Below are positions 46,930 through 58,047 of a stretch of 64,000 nt of DNA, piece by piece. The stretch's first letter is position 1. Each line of letters begins with the position of its first letter. A model generated the notes under the pieces. That model was not told the origin of the DNA. It made no database searches and was given only the letters and a program-made list of their open reading frames with translations. The position numbers and the translations under genes were made by a program. Source of the DNA: Petunia secreta (Eukaryota; Streptophyta; Magnoliopsida; Solanales; Solanaceae); NCBI GenBank assembly GCA_029990175.1, contig JARKIP010000065.1:2670501-2734500 (forward strand), read 5' to 3'.

Positions 46930-47758
46930 TTTTTTATTATCTGGCGAGAGCCGGACTTGTTTGTTGGTGGACAGAAGTCTAGCAAAGACTCTCTGGTCCT
47001 TTGTATGGCCGGTTTGTTTGGCCTTCGAACACTCTGCAAATTTCTGTTAGCCGTATTCGACATTTTATCAATTTACAGTTTAATGTATATATGCTATTTT
47101 AGATCTGTTCAGTGACTATATTTAGTTTGAACTCTTGATCTTTTTGTTTGCATGTGTTTGTGGCTTTCGTGCCTTGCGATTGGGGGCTTTCTGAAGTTTG
47201 AACTTTATTAAGTTCGTATCTCCAAGAGTCTGCCCGAATGTTTTTAACTTAGCCTTTCGTTAGGAAGAGGTCGTAAGTTGTAGGTAGTCTGACCGAATCG
47301 TGGTCGTTTAGAGTTTTGGCCAAATCGTTGCTCTGTGCGTATAAATTTGCTTATCGTTTCGATAGTTGAAAGTTGTTGCATGGCTTTGTAGATTGGCTCT
47401 GGCCGAGTTGTTGGCCTTGTGAACGACTTCTCTTATTTGTGTGGAAGCCTTGTCACATGAAAGTTTTTGTTTTGTGAATGACTCCTCTTATTTGCCGTGG
47501 AAGTCTTATCACGTAAAAGTTGTTGTTTTGTGAATGACTCTTCTTATTTGCCGTGGAAGTCTTATCACGTAAAAGTTTTTTGAAAAACTTTAAAAATTCT
47601 CCTTTTGGTAAGGTCTTTTGCCTTTATGAAGGTCTTATCTAGCCTATAGGGGCCTCTCACCACCTTCCTTATTTTTATGTTGGAGCACGTAAAGTGATAA
47701 CATGAAAAGAGTTTTCGCTGAGTTGCATATAGAATACATATAACCAAACGAGAAGTGT
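46930..47758. other. Non-coding region between antisense gene and pol of G
   Basis: No gene seen. Contains tandem repeats (47419-47577). Position equals the variable 3' region of Tat/Ogre elements. Confidence 0.6.
47419..47577. repeat. Tandem repeat, about 56-bp unit, nearly three copies
   Basis: Copies start at 47419, 47474 and 47530 with GTGAA(C/T)GACT, TCTTATTTG, GTGGAAG and TATCACGTAAAAGTT. The last two copies are almost identical; the first is more diverged. Confidence 0.9.
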
Positions 47759-47831
47759 GTCCGTTGTGGGATCCGAACCCACAGCCGCGAAGTTGAAGAA
47801 CTTCGAGCTCTACCAGTTGAGCTAAATTGAT
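47759..47831 (-). tRNA. tRNA-Lys-like sequence, probably a pseudo-tRNA, inside element G
   Basis: The minus strand has a D arm TAGCTCAACTGGTAGAGC matching the pol III A box, an anticodon stem CGAAG/CTTCG, a variable loop, and a T arm GTGGG-TTCGGAT-CCCAC close to the B box. The pattern is nearest to plant tRNA-Lys. The anticodon loop TTCTTCAA has eight bases with CTT in it. The acceptor strands (ATCAATT and AACGGAC) do not pair. It is therefore probably not a working tRNA, although the internal promoter boxes look good. It lies beyond the integrase end of pol. Confidence 0.6.
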
Positions 47832-47934
47832 CTGACCTTGTTCAGGTCGTTAGTACCATTTAGAGAGAATATATAATAAGAGTAAGGACTTTCATAAAGA
47901 TAAAAGGTAAGTGTAAGATAACTAACCGTTTTAC

Positions 47935-48790
47935 CACTTAAAAGTGATACCTTTTGAGGTGAACCACATTCCAACTGTTCGGGACAGTGGAGCTGTCTGG
48001 TCGTGCCAAACGATAAGATCCTTTGCCGACCGAAGCAATTACTTTGTAGGGGCCTTCCCAGTTAGGACCAAGCTTCCCTGAATTTGTTTCTTGTGTGCTC
48101 TGGGAGACTTTTCTGAGTACAAAATCCCCGACCTGGAAGCTTCGTACGCGTAGTCCCCGATTGCAGTATTGCTCGATTCATTCTTTTTGAGCGACTACTC
48201 GTACAAGAGCTAGCTCTCTGCGTTCCTCGAGGAGCTCCAGCTCTTCGGATAGATTGACTGAGTTTGATTCTTCAGTGGCATGTGCGTATCATAAGCTGGG
48301 CGCTCCAATTTCAACTGGGATTAGAGCATCTACACCATACACTAATGAGTAAGGAGTTTCTCCGGTACTCATTTTTATAGTTGTGCGATAAGCCCATAAT
48401 ACTCCAGGTAACTCCTCTACCCAACATCCCTTTGCCTGCTCGAGGCGCTTTTTAAGGGATTCAACGATGATTTTGTTGGTAGATTCCGCCTGTCCATTTG
48501 CAACAGGATGATATGGAGAGGAAGTGATCCTCTTGATTTGCAGATCATCGAGGAACCTAGTCACTTTCTGGCTGATGAATTGCGGGCCGTTGTCTTTGAC
48601 TATTTCCTTAGGTGCTCCAAAGCGACACACGACAAAACGCCAGAGGAAGTCGACGACTTCCGTTTGTCGTATCCTTGAATATGCTGCCGCTTCGACCCAC
48701 TTTGTCAAGTAGTCAGTGATGATCAATAAAAAGCGCATCCCCCTTGGCGCTGTGGGAAGAGGTCCAACGATGTCCATATTTCATGAAGGG
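47935..48790 (-). pseudogene. G integrase core and C-terminus
   Basis: The minus strand shows MDIVGPLPTAPRG (first Asp), TKWVEAAAYS, IVKDNGPQFISQKV (second Asp) and NGQAESTNKIIVESLKKRL (Glu): the DDE triad is complete. YRTTIKMSTGETPYSLVYG follows. A stop at 48289-48291 interrupts it. Beyond it the C-terminal GPY-like part remains readable (VGDFVLRKVS, LGPNWEGPYKV). It inserts element cDNA. Confidence 0.85.
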
Positions 48791-50200
48791 CCACGGGGAG
48801 ATTATTGAATATAGTGGTTCCGCTGGCTGATGGAGAAGATGAGCGAATCTCTGGCATTTGTCACATTTCTTGACAAATGCGTTCGTATCTTTCTCCATTT
48901 TGTCCCAATAGTAACCTGCACGAATCAGCTTCCGGGTTAATGCCTTACCCCCAGAATGATTTCTGCAACAGCCTTCGTGGACTTCTCTCATCACGTAATT
49001 GATCTGATTAGGTCCAAGGCATTTTGCGAGAGGTCCTGCGAACATCCTCCGGTAAAGCTCGCCGTTGAGAATTGTGTACCGGGCAGCTTTCACTCGGAGT
49101 TTGCGTGCAGCTTTTGCATCTGCAGGTAGAGTTCCATGGATAAGATAATTTGTTATCTCATTCCGCCAGTCCCAAGTAGCGTTGATGGTGTTGACTTCAA
49201 ACTTTTCTCTATCCATGGTCGTGTAGAGGAGTTGGACAACAGCTGAGGAGCTGGCTGCCCCTATCTCTGCCACTGATCCCATGTTTGCAAGAGCATCGGC
49301 TTCATGGTTCTCTTCCCGTGGAATCTGGACTGCTTCCCATTCGCCAAACTGTGCTAGGAGCTCTTTCACTCGGGCGAGGTATCCTTGCATCCTGGATTCT
49401 CGTGCAGTAAAACCTCCATTGATTTGATTGACCACGAGCTGAGAGTCGCTTTTTAGCTTGACGATGGTTGCTCCATAACTTCGGGCTAGTTCCAATCCTG
49501 CAATAACGGCCTCATATTCGGCCTTATTGTTAGTGATAAATGGGCACTTGATAGCCTGCCTTACCGTTTCGCCAGATGGAGCAACAAGAACCAGTCCAAG
49601 GCTGGACCATTTGACGCTCAAGGAGCCGTCTGTGTGAAGGGTCCATGTGCCGGGAGCCTGCCCTGCATAAAGAATAGATTCCCTTTCTGCTTCAGGGTAT
49701 ATGTTAGTGCTGAAGTCTGCCACGAAGTCAGCTAGAAATTGCGACTTTATTGCTACTCTAGGCTGATAGGTGATATCAAATTCAGATAATTCTATAGCCC
49801 ATTTCACCAGTCTTCCTGAAAATTCAGGTTTGTACAGAACATTTCGCAAAGGAAAGGTTGTAACAACAGCTATAGAATGACTTAGAAAATAAGGGCGTAA
49901 CTTACGAGCAGCAGTTACCAGTGCCAGTGCTAAATTTTCTAAAGGTTGATAGCGTGTTTCTGCATCAATTAGAGCTTTGCTAATGTAATAGATGGAAGTT
50001 GTTTACCTTTATCTTCCCGAACTAACACAGCGCTTATGGTTGACTCTGAAACTGCCAAATAAATCAGCAGTTGTTCACCTTCCTGTGGCGTGGAGAGCAG
50101 TGGAGGATTGGATGGATACTTTTTCAAATCCCTCAATGCTTGCTGGCATTTGGGAGTCCATTCGAACTCCTTGTTTTGTTTTAAGACATCGAAGAAACTT
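48713..50200 (-). pseudogene. G RNase H region: Ty3-type RNase H remnant, archaeal-type RNase H, integrase zinc finger
   Basis: On the minus strand the first part (50200-49850) is a broken Ty3 RNase H, ending NVLYKPEFSGRLVKWAIELS. A second, intact RNase H follows, with LHTDGS, ITNNKAEYEAVIAGLELA, LKSDSQLVVNQ and REENHEADALAN, all catalytic positions present. This is the archaeal-type copy known from Tat elements. Then comes the integrase HHCC finger (VHEGCCRNHSGG, CDKCQRF). The frame breaks before integrase at about 48780. Confidence 0.85.
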
Positions 50201-51200
50201 TAGCAACGGTTAGATGACCGGGAGATGAATTTGCGTGGAGCTGCCACTCTCCCTGTTAGTTTCATGACATCTTTCCTGCTGTGAAGTACATCTGGGATAG
50301 ATTGAATGGCTTTAATCTGAGCGGGATTGACTTCAATGCCACGCTGAGAAACAATGAATCCCAGAAACTTCCCCGATCCGACTCCGAAAACACATTTCTC
50401 TGGATTCAGCTTCATGTTATACTGATCCAAGATTCGGAAAGCTTCCTTCAGATGTGCCAGATGGTCTTCTGTTCGTTTGGATTTTATCAGCATGTCATCG
50501 ATGTACACTTCCATAGTCTTCCTGATATGGTCGTGGAACATTCGATTGACTAGACGCTGATAGGTTGCACCTGCATTTTTTAGTCCAAAAGGCATAACTT
50601 TGTAACAGTACGTACTTCGACAGGTTATGAATGCTTTTTTCTCCTGGTCTTCGGGATCCATCAATATCTGGTTATACCCGGAGTACGCGTCGAGGAAGGT
50701 TAGCACCTCGTGTCCGACTGTTGCATCGATCAGTTGATCTATCCTGGGAAGAGGATATGAATCCTTCGGGCAGGCTTTGTTTAGATATATGAAGTCAATG
50801 CAGACTCGCCATTTGCCGTTCTTTTTAGGTACGACAACCACGTTGGCTAGCCAGTCTAGGTACTTGACTTCACGTACTAAGCCGATTTTCAACAGCCGGT
50901 CGACCTCGTCGTTGATGACCTGGTTCCGAAAGGCTTCTTGCTGGCGCGTTTTTTGTTTCACTGGGCGGTGATACGGATCAACATTCAACCTGTGAGTAAT
51001 ATGTCAGCAGAAATACCTGTCATATCTGCGTGAGACCAGGCGAATGTTGTATGCCGTTCCTTGAGGAACTGGAGGATATCTCCTAGCAGGCGCTCGTTCA
51101 GCTCGGTCCCTAGATACACCTTCCGCTCTGGCTTGTCGGCGAACAGTTCTTCGGGTTCCAAAGCTTCTACAGTTGGCATGTGGCTTTGTCTTTCATCCAT
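50200..51200 (-). pseudogene. G reverse transcriptase
   Basis: The minus strand linker KVYLGTELNERLLGDILQFL and HTTFAWSHADMTGI leads to RT: NVVVVPKKNGKWRVCIDF, KDSYPLPRIDQLIDAT, LTFLDAYSGYNQI, VMPFGLKNAGATYQRLVN and the active site VYIDDMLIKS. The catalytic pair is intact. A frame break near 50990 separates linker from RT; a stop at about 50200 ends it early in the connection domain. Confidence 0.87.
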
Positions 51201-51272
51201 CTTCGCAATGAATTCCGGGACCTCGTACTCAGTCGCTTCGGGTGGTATGTCTGGCCCCGGTCGCTGTAATTG

Positions 51273-51833
51273 CTATTTGTTCTCTTCGGGCAGTTTGAGA
51301 GCCACAGAATAGCAATCTCGGGCAGAGCGTTGCTCTCCTCGAACCTCACGTACTCCCCATTCGGATGGGAACTTCAATACCTGATGATAAGTAGAAGGAA
51401 TAGCTTGCATGTCGTGGATCCAAGGTCTGCCCAATATGATATTGTAGGCTAGATCCGCATCGACAACATGGAAAGTCGTGTCCTTTGCTACCCCTTCGGC
51501 GAGAGTCGTCAGGGTAATCTCCCCGAGAGTCTTCTCGCTTGAATTATTGAAACCGGAAAAAACTCGAGATATGGGTACGATCTTGTCTGACAGTTGCATC
51601 TCTCTGACAACCCGTGACTGGATAATGTTCGCGGAGCTGCCCGCATCAATGAGTACTCTCTTAACGTCGAATTCCGCCACACGTAATGTTATGACTAACG
51701 CATCGGCATGTGGGAATTGCGAGCCATTGGCATCAGAGTCCTCGAATGTGATTACTTCTTCTGATTGTGGGCGCTTGTTGTTTGTGATGGAGACCCTCGC
51801 ATACTTCTTTGTTGTGAAAGTAACGGAGTCCAC
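51273..51833 (-). pseudogene. G aspartic protease
   Basis: The minus strand reads VLIDAGSSANII, with the catalytic Asp present, then YNIILGRPWIHDMQAI, typical of Tat elements. About 186 codons, open. It lies between gag and RT. Confidence 0.85.
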
Positions 51834-51881
51834 CTCGATCCCACCTGAAATAACGTTAACTGTCCTCCTCGGAGAGGATGC

Positions 51882-53535
51882 TCATGGAGGGCCAGGTTTG
51901 TTCTGCTGTGCCTTAGCATGAGTCTGCTTTCCCTTCTCGGTCAGGAACTCCTTCAAGAATCCCTGTTTCAACAAATGAGCAATTTCATACCTAAGAGCTT
52001 TGCAGTCTTCGGCGGTATTGCCATGGTCACGATGGAAATCGCACCACAGGTCCTGATTTCGCTTGCTTGGGTCGGATTTCATGTCCTTTGGCCATTTGAC
52101 CTTCTCTCCCATGTCTTTGAGTGCTTCCACTACTTCAGACGTCTCCACGTTGAAACTTGGCAGGCTTGGGGCTCCGCGGAGGCTTGATTCTGAATCATCT
52201 CTCCGGGACAACCCTTTGTTGTTGCGATTGCGACCTTTGGAATAGCTGCGTGTCTGACTAGGGTACGATTCATAACGCACGTCTGTTCTCTCAGACTCTG
52301 TCTTTCTGCCGGGTCCACCGCTACGTGCCTGAGCTCTTCCTTGAGTACCTGTTCCAATCAATTTATCTTCATCGATACGTACCTTAGAATTGTAGCGGTT
52401 GTAAACGTCTGACCAACTGGCTGCTGGGAACTCGCGAAGAGACTCATAGAGTCTGCGCGTGGCCTCTGAGCTCCTGATGTCCAGGCTGTTGGTGAATGCG
52501 ATCGCTGCCCATCTGTCTGGTACTTTGGGGAGCAACATACGTTCCCTCTGGAAACGATCGACATACTTGCAGAGAGATTCGTCGGGTCTTTGCTTGATTT
52601 CAAAGATGTCCTCAACGCGGGTCTCCGTCTTCTGAGCGCCTGTATGTGCCTTCATGAACAATTCGGCCATATCTGCGAAAGATCCAATGGAGTTGGGTGG
52701 CAACATTGAGTACCATCGCAGAGCTCCATCTGCTAGGGTTTCCACGAACTTCTTCAATTGGACAGACTCGATTTCCTCGTCGGTGAGATCGCTGGCTTTG
52801 ATGAAGTTACTGAACATCATGAGAATGGTCGTTGGGATCAGATGTTCGGCGATACCTAGGGATGTTTGGCATTTTAAATGTCTTAGGTATCGCTTTTGGG
52901 GCTGCCTCCTTCTTCCAGGGTCGCCGTGAATAACGCTGGACATCAACTTTCTTCAGTGTGGGTGGAGCGCCTGGTATCTGATCAATTCTCTCGTGGAGAG
53001 ACTTCTGAAGTGCTTCCTGGCTTTCCTTGAATTGCTTGGTGAGGGCTTCCACAACAAGGCTCACATCCGTAGGCGCCATAGACCCTCTATTCTGATTCTG
53101 ATTGACTTGGGTCGTAGGGTCTATGGTACCACCGTTGTTCCGCTCTCCGCCTTGCCTTGAGGTATGTGAAGATGGTGCGTCACGACTAGGTGCTGCAGCT
53201 TCGACCCTTGCAGTTGAAGGGTTACTCCTTCGGAGAGAGGTGAGTGCCTCGTTTATTCCTCAGTTTACTTCTGCCTGTTCCTGCATGAAAGCAAAGAGTG
53301 TTTCTTGGAGGTTCCCTCGGCCAGGGGAGAGACTACTATGGCGTCGTCTCCTGGGTGGAGTAGTGCTCTGAGAGCGCATACGCCTGTATCGCTGCCTGAC
53401 CGGTCCTTGGGAAGATTGCTGCTGCCCGTCGGACGAGTAATCGGGAGAATAATCAGGAGTGTAATCAAGATGGAGTGAAGGAGTGTTTACCTGTTCTCCG
53501 CCTACGATAGTTCGTTGAGAGTTGCTTTCTGCCAT
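51882..53535 (-). pseudogene. G gag
   Basis: ATG at 53535 (MAESNSQRTIVG). The N-terminus is Arg/Ser/Pro-rich (RRMRSQSTTPPRRRRHSS). A TGA at about 53260 interrupts it, and a one-base shift near 52830 follows PKTFKMPNIPRY. The Gag core is then open: ADGALRWYSMLPPNSIGSFA, IKQRPDESLCKYVDRFQRE, with a His/Cys motif (WCDFHRDHGNTAEDC) typical of Tat gag. It ends near 51882 just before the protease. Confidence 0.85.
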
Positions 53536-53616
53536 GTTAGTTGTAGAGCAAAAAGATAGACGAAAATAGGTATAATGTTAAAGATAAACTATTAACCTAC
53601 GAAGGCTATTGACCGG

Positions 53617-53634
53617 CTCCCACTGTGGTCGCCA
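53617..53634 (-). promoter_or_regulatory. Primer binding site of G
   Basis: The minus strand TGGCGACCACAGTGGGAG lies three bases after the 5' LTR. Similar TGGCGAC sites in Tat elements are assigned to tRNA-Arg; the exact tRNA was not checked. Confidence 0.65.
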
Positions 53635-53637
53635 AAT

Positions 53638-54323
53638 TGTTTAACCTAGATCCGATTTTAGGCCAATTAACAATTAAATTTGTATTTGCGCAGTCACGAT
53701 CAATAGTTGTGATTAAGAGTTTATACGGTGAGCTAAGATGATGATAGTACGAGAGCGATATGCAAGTATGAACTAATAAAAGTAATGCACAAACGGAAAC
53801 AAAGAAAAGTAACCGTATCGTATCACTCGTCTTCGGAGAGAGTTCTTCAATATCAGTCGTACTTCGGACGAACAAAGGACTAAAGTAGTAACCAAGATGA
53901 GAACAAAGGGAGTATCTGAGCAAGCAAGAGAGTATTCTTATTGATAGTGTAGACAGGAAGTAAAGTTGTTGTACAATTGATTAAGGCGAATGCTATTTAT
54001 AAGCCTGGTAGGCACCCATTGGGATTTGTAACCGCTGGGCATGGATCCATTTTGGATAAGTAACTGCCGGTCACATATCTGTTAGAGTCATAACCGCTGG
54101 GTTGTAATGATTGCCTTAATGACCATTAATAGATTGATCGTGGATGATCGTGTTAATAACTGCTCATTTAGACCGTGTTGACTGTTGAGGTGTTTCATAA
54201 CTCCTTTAGGTCTGCTCGTGATGAATGTCTGTCCGTTGGATGTCTGTCCGTTGAAGTGTCTGTCCGTGCCACGTGGAAGACACGTGTCACCTTTTCAAGT
54301 CTAGTCAGCTTTTATCCAATACA
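53638..54323 (-). repeat. 5' LTR of G
   Basis: 686 bp, the same length as its partner, with scattered substitutions and small compensating indels. Minus-strand TATA box at 53995-54001. Followed by ATTAA and the last 67 bases of the F LTR. Confidence 0.95.
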
Positions 54324-54328
54324 ATTAA

Positions 54329-54395
54329 CTCTTAAATTTACTATCATAACATGATAAAAACATCATTCAAATATAGGTAATATAACCAAACATCA
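54329..54395 (-). repeat. 5' LTR of F, outer 67 bases
   Basis: TTAACTCTTAAATTTACTAT and the following bases match 31380-31446 of the left LTR and end CATCA just before TGGAG. Together with 41705-42927 it gives a 1290-bp LTR, close to the 1288 bp of its partner. Confidence 0.88.
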
Positions 54396-54400
54396 TGGAG

Positions 54401-54760
54401 CCATAGTAAAATGTTCTCACTGAATGTTATCAGTATGTCATTCTACACCTTTCGGACAGAGTGGCCGTGATATTTCCTCAAAGTTTTGTGATCTTAACAA
54501 TACCTTCAAAGTATCATTATATACATTTGAAGCTTGATACAAGTCGTTAATGCCTTCAGGTGCAAAATATATCGCGGTCCGCACATAGTGATTGTGTTAG
54601 TCTTAATATCCTTATTTGCGTAGAACTCTCGAACAAGAGAACACTGATGGCCCTGGATTTTCGACATAAATTGTCCATAGTAAAGGTTCCAACAAAGCTA
54701 ACACAAGATAGATTTAGTCTCCATCAGTTTCATAGAACTCACGTTCGCATTCTTTAATAA
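54401..54760 (-). pseudogene. A0 env-like / plant transposon protein gene, N-terminal remnant
   Basis: The minus strand frame reads LVREFYANKDI, then FAPEGINDLYQ and LCPKGVE before a TGA at 54438-54440. LVREFYAN followed by an F-P-INxxY block is the signature of the putative plant transposon domain found in env-like ORFs of Athila elements. The sequence stops at the F insertion point (54400). The continuation on the other side of F is the unrecognised frame at 29569-30081. Confidence 0.65.
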
Positions 54761-55955
54761 GAGGTCAAGAAGTGTTTGCATTAACCCATTTGGATGCCGC
54801 AATCGACACAAATCTTATGCTATCAAAATATATTTTTGGTCATTGTCTTCCATTCTGAGATAGGACTGATTTGTTTTAGATAATAAGTGAGATATAGCTA
54901 AAGAAAAATGATGGGTTAACTTAGTCTTAAACAGGTATGAAGCGCTGAAGCGTTGATTGTATTTTGGGCGGTGGCGGTGCCTTGCAAGTTGGCAGTGAAA
55001 GTCCATTTTGTTCACTGTGTATGAAGTAATGTTTATTTTTGTTTATTTGGTTTACATAAAACTGACAGCAAACCAACATAAGAACTGTCCTTTTCTTTTG
55101 GTTCAATGAAAAGGATGGCAAGTTTGTACTAGAATTGATTTTAATTTGCTGTACACAAGTGGCAGTAATTTAATACTCCAGTATTCTAGTTTTGATTTCA
55201 TGAAAAGATTTTCACTGTAGGGTACTTCCTTTTATGTCTTGCTATCCATGTGATATGTCAAGCTATATTTTATTTACATTTCTTTCAGTTCTTTTTATTT
55301 TTATTTTTTTTAAAAGCAGATCTTTTGGCAAGTTACTTTCATGAATTTCCAACACATTAAATTATAAAAGTACTTAATATTTTATTATAAAAAGTTATAC
55401 CTTATCTATTATTAGAAAGAGGTTAAATTTTTCAAAAAGAAATTAAAAGGCTTCCGGTAGTAAGCATTATTCACCTTGAATAAGAGACTAAGAAAATTGC
55501 ACTGTTGTTAAGGTAATTTGAGATTCTTTTTTTTATGATAAGGTAAGACTGACGATCTTACTTATTCTACTTACTTCAACCTCCATCTTGTCACGAACTT
55601 TATCATAGCTTGCCATTTCACATAATCATGATTATTAATAGAAAGAGTTAAAGTAAAAATATACTACGTGTAAATTATTATTCAAGTAGAAAAGTTTTTA
55701 CTGATTATGTGAATATGACCAAGAACGTAAAAATTATAACTTTTAATAACTTTAGCATACTTAGATACGAGAATCAAACTAAAAGTACTTTACTTTTATG
55801 TAATTTTTTTTTTCTTTTGTAAACTTTTGCTTATAGATTGTGTCATAGATACTACAGAGGGAGTGCGTAGTTCTGAGTTTAACGTCGTCAGCTCAATTTA
55901 TTTAATTTTTCTAAAATAGTGAAGGCTTTTTTTTCAAAGCTTCCTTTCACATATC
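54761..55955. other. AT-rich spacer between A0 integrase and env-like gene
   Basis: No supported gene. It is probably old A0 sequence, too decayed to read. Short open frames have no recognisable motif. Confidence 0.4.
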
Positions 55956-55959
55956 GCTT

Positions 55960-58004
55960 CAGGCAGTGTCCATTGACTTTAAATCTATCGTCTCCTTCTC
56001 GTTGTTGTATTTCAATGGCTTCATAAGAAGTGACTTCGGTGACTTTGAAAGGGCAAATCTATCCATATTTAACTTTCCCTAGAAGAGCCTTAGTCTACTG
56101 TCATACAGAAGTACAAGGTCTCCCACCTTGACGTTTTTCTCTTTAATTAGACTGTCTTGCCATTTTTTCGTCTTTTCTATTAAATTTTCATAAGCTTCTA
56201 ATCTCAACTCCTCTAGCTCATTTACCTAAAGCAATCTATTTTTCCAAGCTGGCATTAGTTCTATCTTTAATATTTTTTAACACCAATAAAGTTTTGTGTT
56301 CAAGTTCTACAGGTATACGACATGCCTTGCCATAGACTAATCTATAAGTAGTCGTACCAATCTATATTTAAAATACAGTTTTGTAGGCCCACAATGCATC
56401 ATCAAGTCTTATAGCCCAGTCTTTCTATGATATGGAAACTGATTTTTCAAGGATTCTTTTTATTTTACGATTGGAAACTTCCACTTGCCCTTGTGTCTGA
56501 GCATGATATGGTGTGTCTGTTTTGTGAGTTACACCTTATTTAGCTAAAAGGGTAGAAAGTTGTCTATTAATGAAATGAGTGTATTGATCACTAATAATGA
56601 CTTGTGGTGTACCAAATCTTGTAAAAATATATTTTCTAAGAAAATTACACATCGTCCGTGCATCAGTTTGCTTTGTAGGTATGCCTCAACCCATCGTGAC
56701 ACATAATCTACTACCACAAGAATATATTCATAGGAATAATATGTAGGAAAAAGGCCCATAAAATCAATACCTCATACATCAAAATTTTCACATACCTGAA
56801 TGGACTGGATTGTACAGGCATTTCATCTCTTTTAGAGATGTTACGGTTCGTCGACATGAATCACACTTTGTGACATAGATTCTTGCATCCTTGAAATGGG
56901 TTGGCCAAAAGAATCATGCTTCCAATAATTTGGAGGCTGTCTTGTTAGCTGCGTAATGGCCACCAGTAGCTCCGCCATGGCAATGGTGCAAAATGTCGTT
57001 CATTTCTGCTTCCATAACACATCTTCTAATGAAACCATCTGTACAATATTTAAATAAGAAAGGATCATACCAAAAATAATACTTAACATCTAAGAAAAGT
57101 ATTTTCCTTTGTCGGTAGGACAATTCTTTAGTATCCAATTGCTAACCAAATAATTGATAATATCAGCAAATCATGGGGGTTGATCAATCAATGCTGCTAT
57201 TGAATAGATATGCTCATCTAGAAATTCTTCATTTATGTCGGTATATTCCAAATGAGGATTATCTAATTTGGATAGGTGGTACCCAATTTTTGGATCCTAT
57301 TCGATCTTTGATTTCAAGGTCGAGCTCTTGTAGTAGCAATATCCACCTTATAATTGAGGTTTAGCACCCTTCTTTTCTAGGAGATATTTTACTGCTCGAT
57401 GATTCACAGTGACCTTAATGTCGATAAGGTAAGATCAAAATTTGTTAAAGGCAAATATTACTGCCAGTAACTCTTTTTTTTGTGGTAGCATAATTTAATT
57501 GAGCTTCATTGAGATTTCTACTGGCATAGTATATGGATCTAAAATTTTATCTTTTTTCTTTCCTAAAACTGCTCCAATAACAGTATCGCTAGCGTCACAC
57601 ATTATTTCAAAAGATTGACTTGGGTCAGGCTTACAGCAATTGGAGTATTAGCTAATTTTTCTTTAACAATCTCAAAAGCTTTCATGCAGTCATCAAAAAA
57701 ATCAAACTTTATATCTTTCATAAAATGGTTAGTCAGAGGTTTTAAAATTTTTAAAAATCTTTTATGAACCTTCTATAAAAACCTGCATGTCCTAAAAAAC
57801 TTCGAATCCCTCGTATAGTTGTAGGAGGAGGTAAATTCTGCTATTATGTTGATTTTTACTTTATCGACTTCTATTCCCTTTGCAATTATTTTATGCCCAA
57901 GAACATTTCCTTCCTGTACCATAAAATAATATTTTTTTCAATTTAAAACCAAGTTAGTTTCCTCACATCATTTAAGTACTAAACATAAGTGAAAAAGGCA
58001 ATCT

Positions 58005-58047
<43 letters not shown>

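Larger units (their letters stand above)
42928..54323 (-). mobile_element. G: complete Tat-lineage Ty3/gypsy element with antisense gene (11.4 kb)
   Basis: Two LTRs of 686 bp each (42928-43613 and 53638-54323), flanked by ATTAA at 42923-42927 and 54324-54328. The minus strand carries gag, protease, RT, RNase H, a second archaeal-type RNase H and integrase. A long region follows with tandem repeats, a tRNA-like sequence and a gene on the opposite strand near the 3' LTR. Dual RNase H and an antisense ORF are established marks of Tat elements such as Retand and Grande. Each coding part has at least one frameshift or stop, but most motifs are intact. Confidence 0.94.
30159..54395 (-). mobile_element. 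F: Athila-like element with Gag-protease only, carrying elements E and G
   Basis: Left LTR 30159-31446. Right LTR 41705-42927, continued at 54329-54395 beyond element G. Flanks are TGGAG at 30154-30158 and 54396-54400. On the minus strand the order is 5' LTR (right), degenerate tRNA-Asp primer site, gag, protease, a conserved hairpin block, a long non-coding stretch, pre-PPT hairpin, PPT and 3' LTR (left). No RT or integrase is present. Without its two inserts F is about 6.7 kb, close to A1 in size and plan. It sits inside the env-like gene of A0. Confidence 0.88.

Noticed and set aside
51478..51921. Plus-strand frame opposite G protease
   Set aside because: Shadow of the protease and gag frames; no independent motif.
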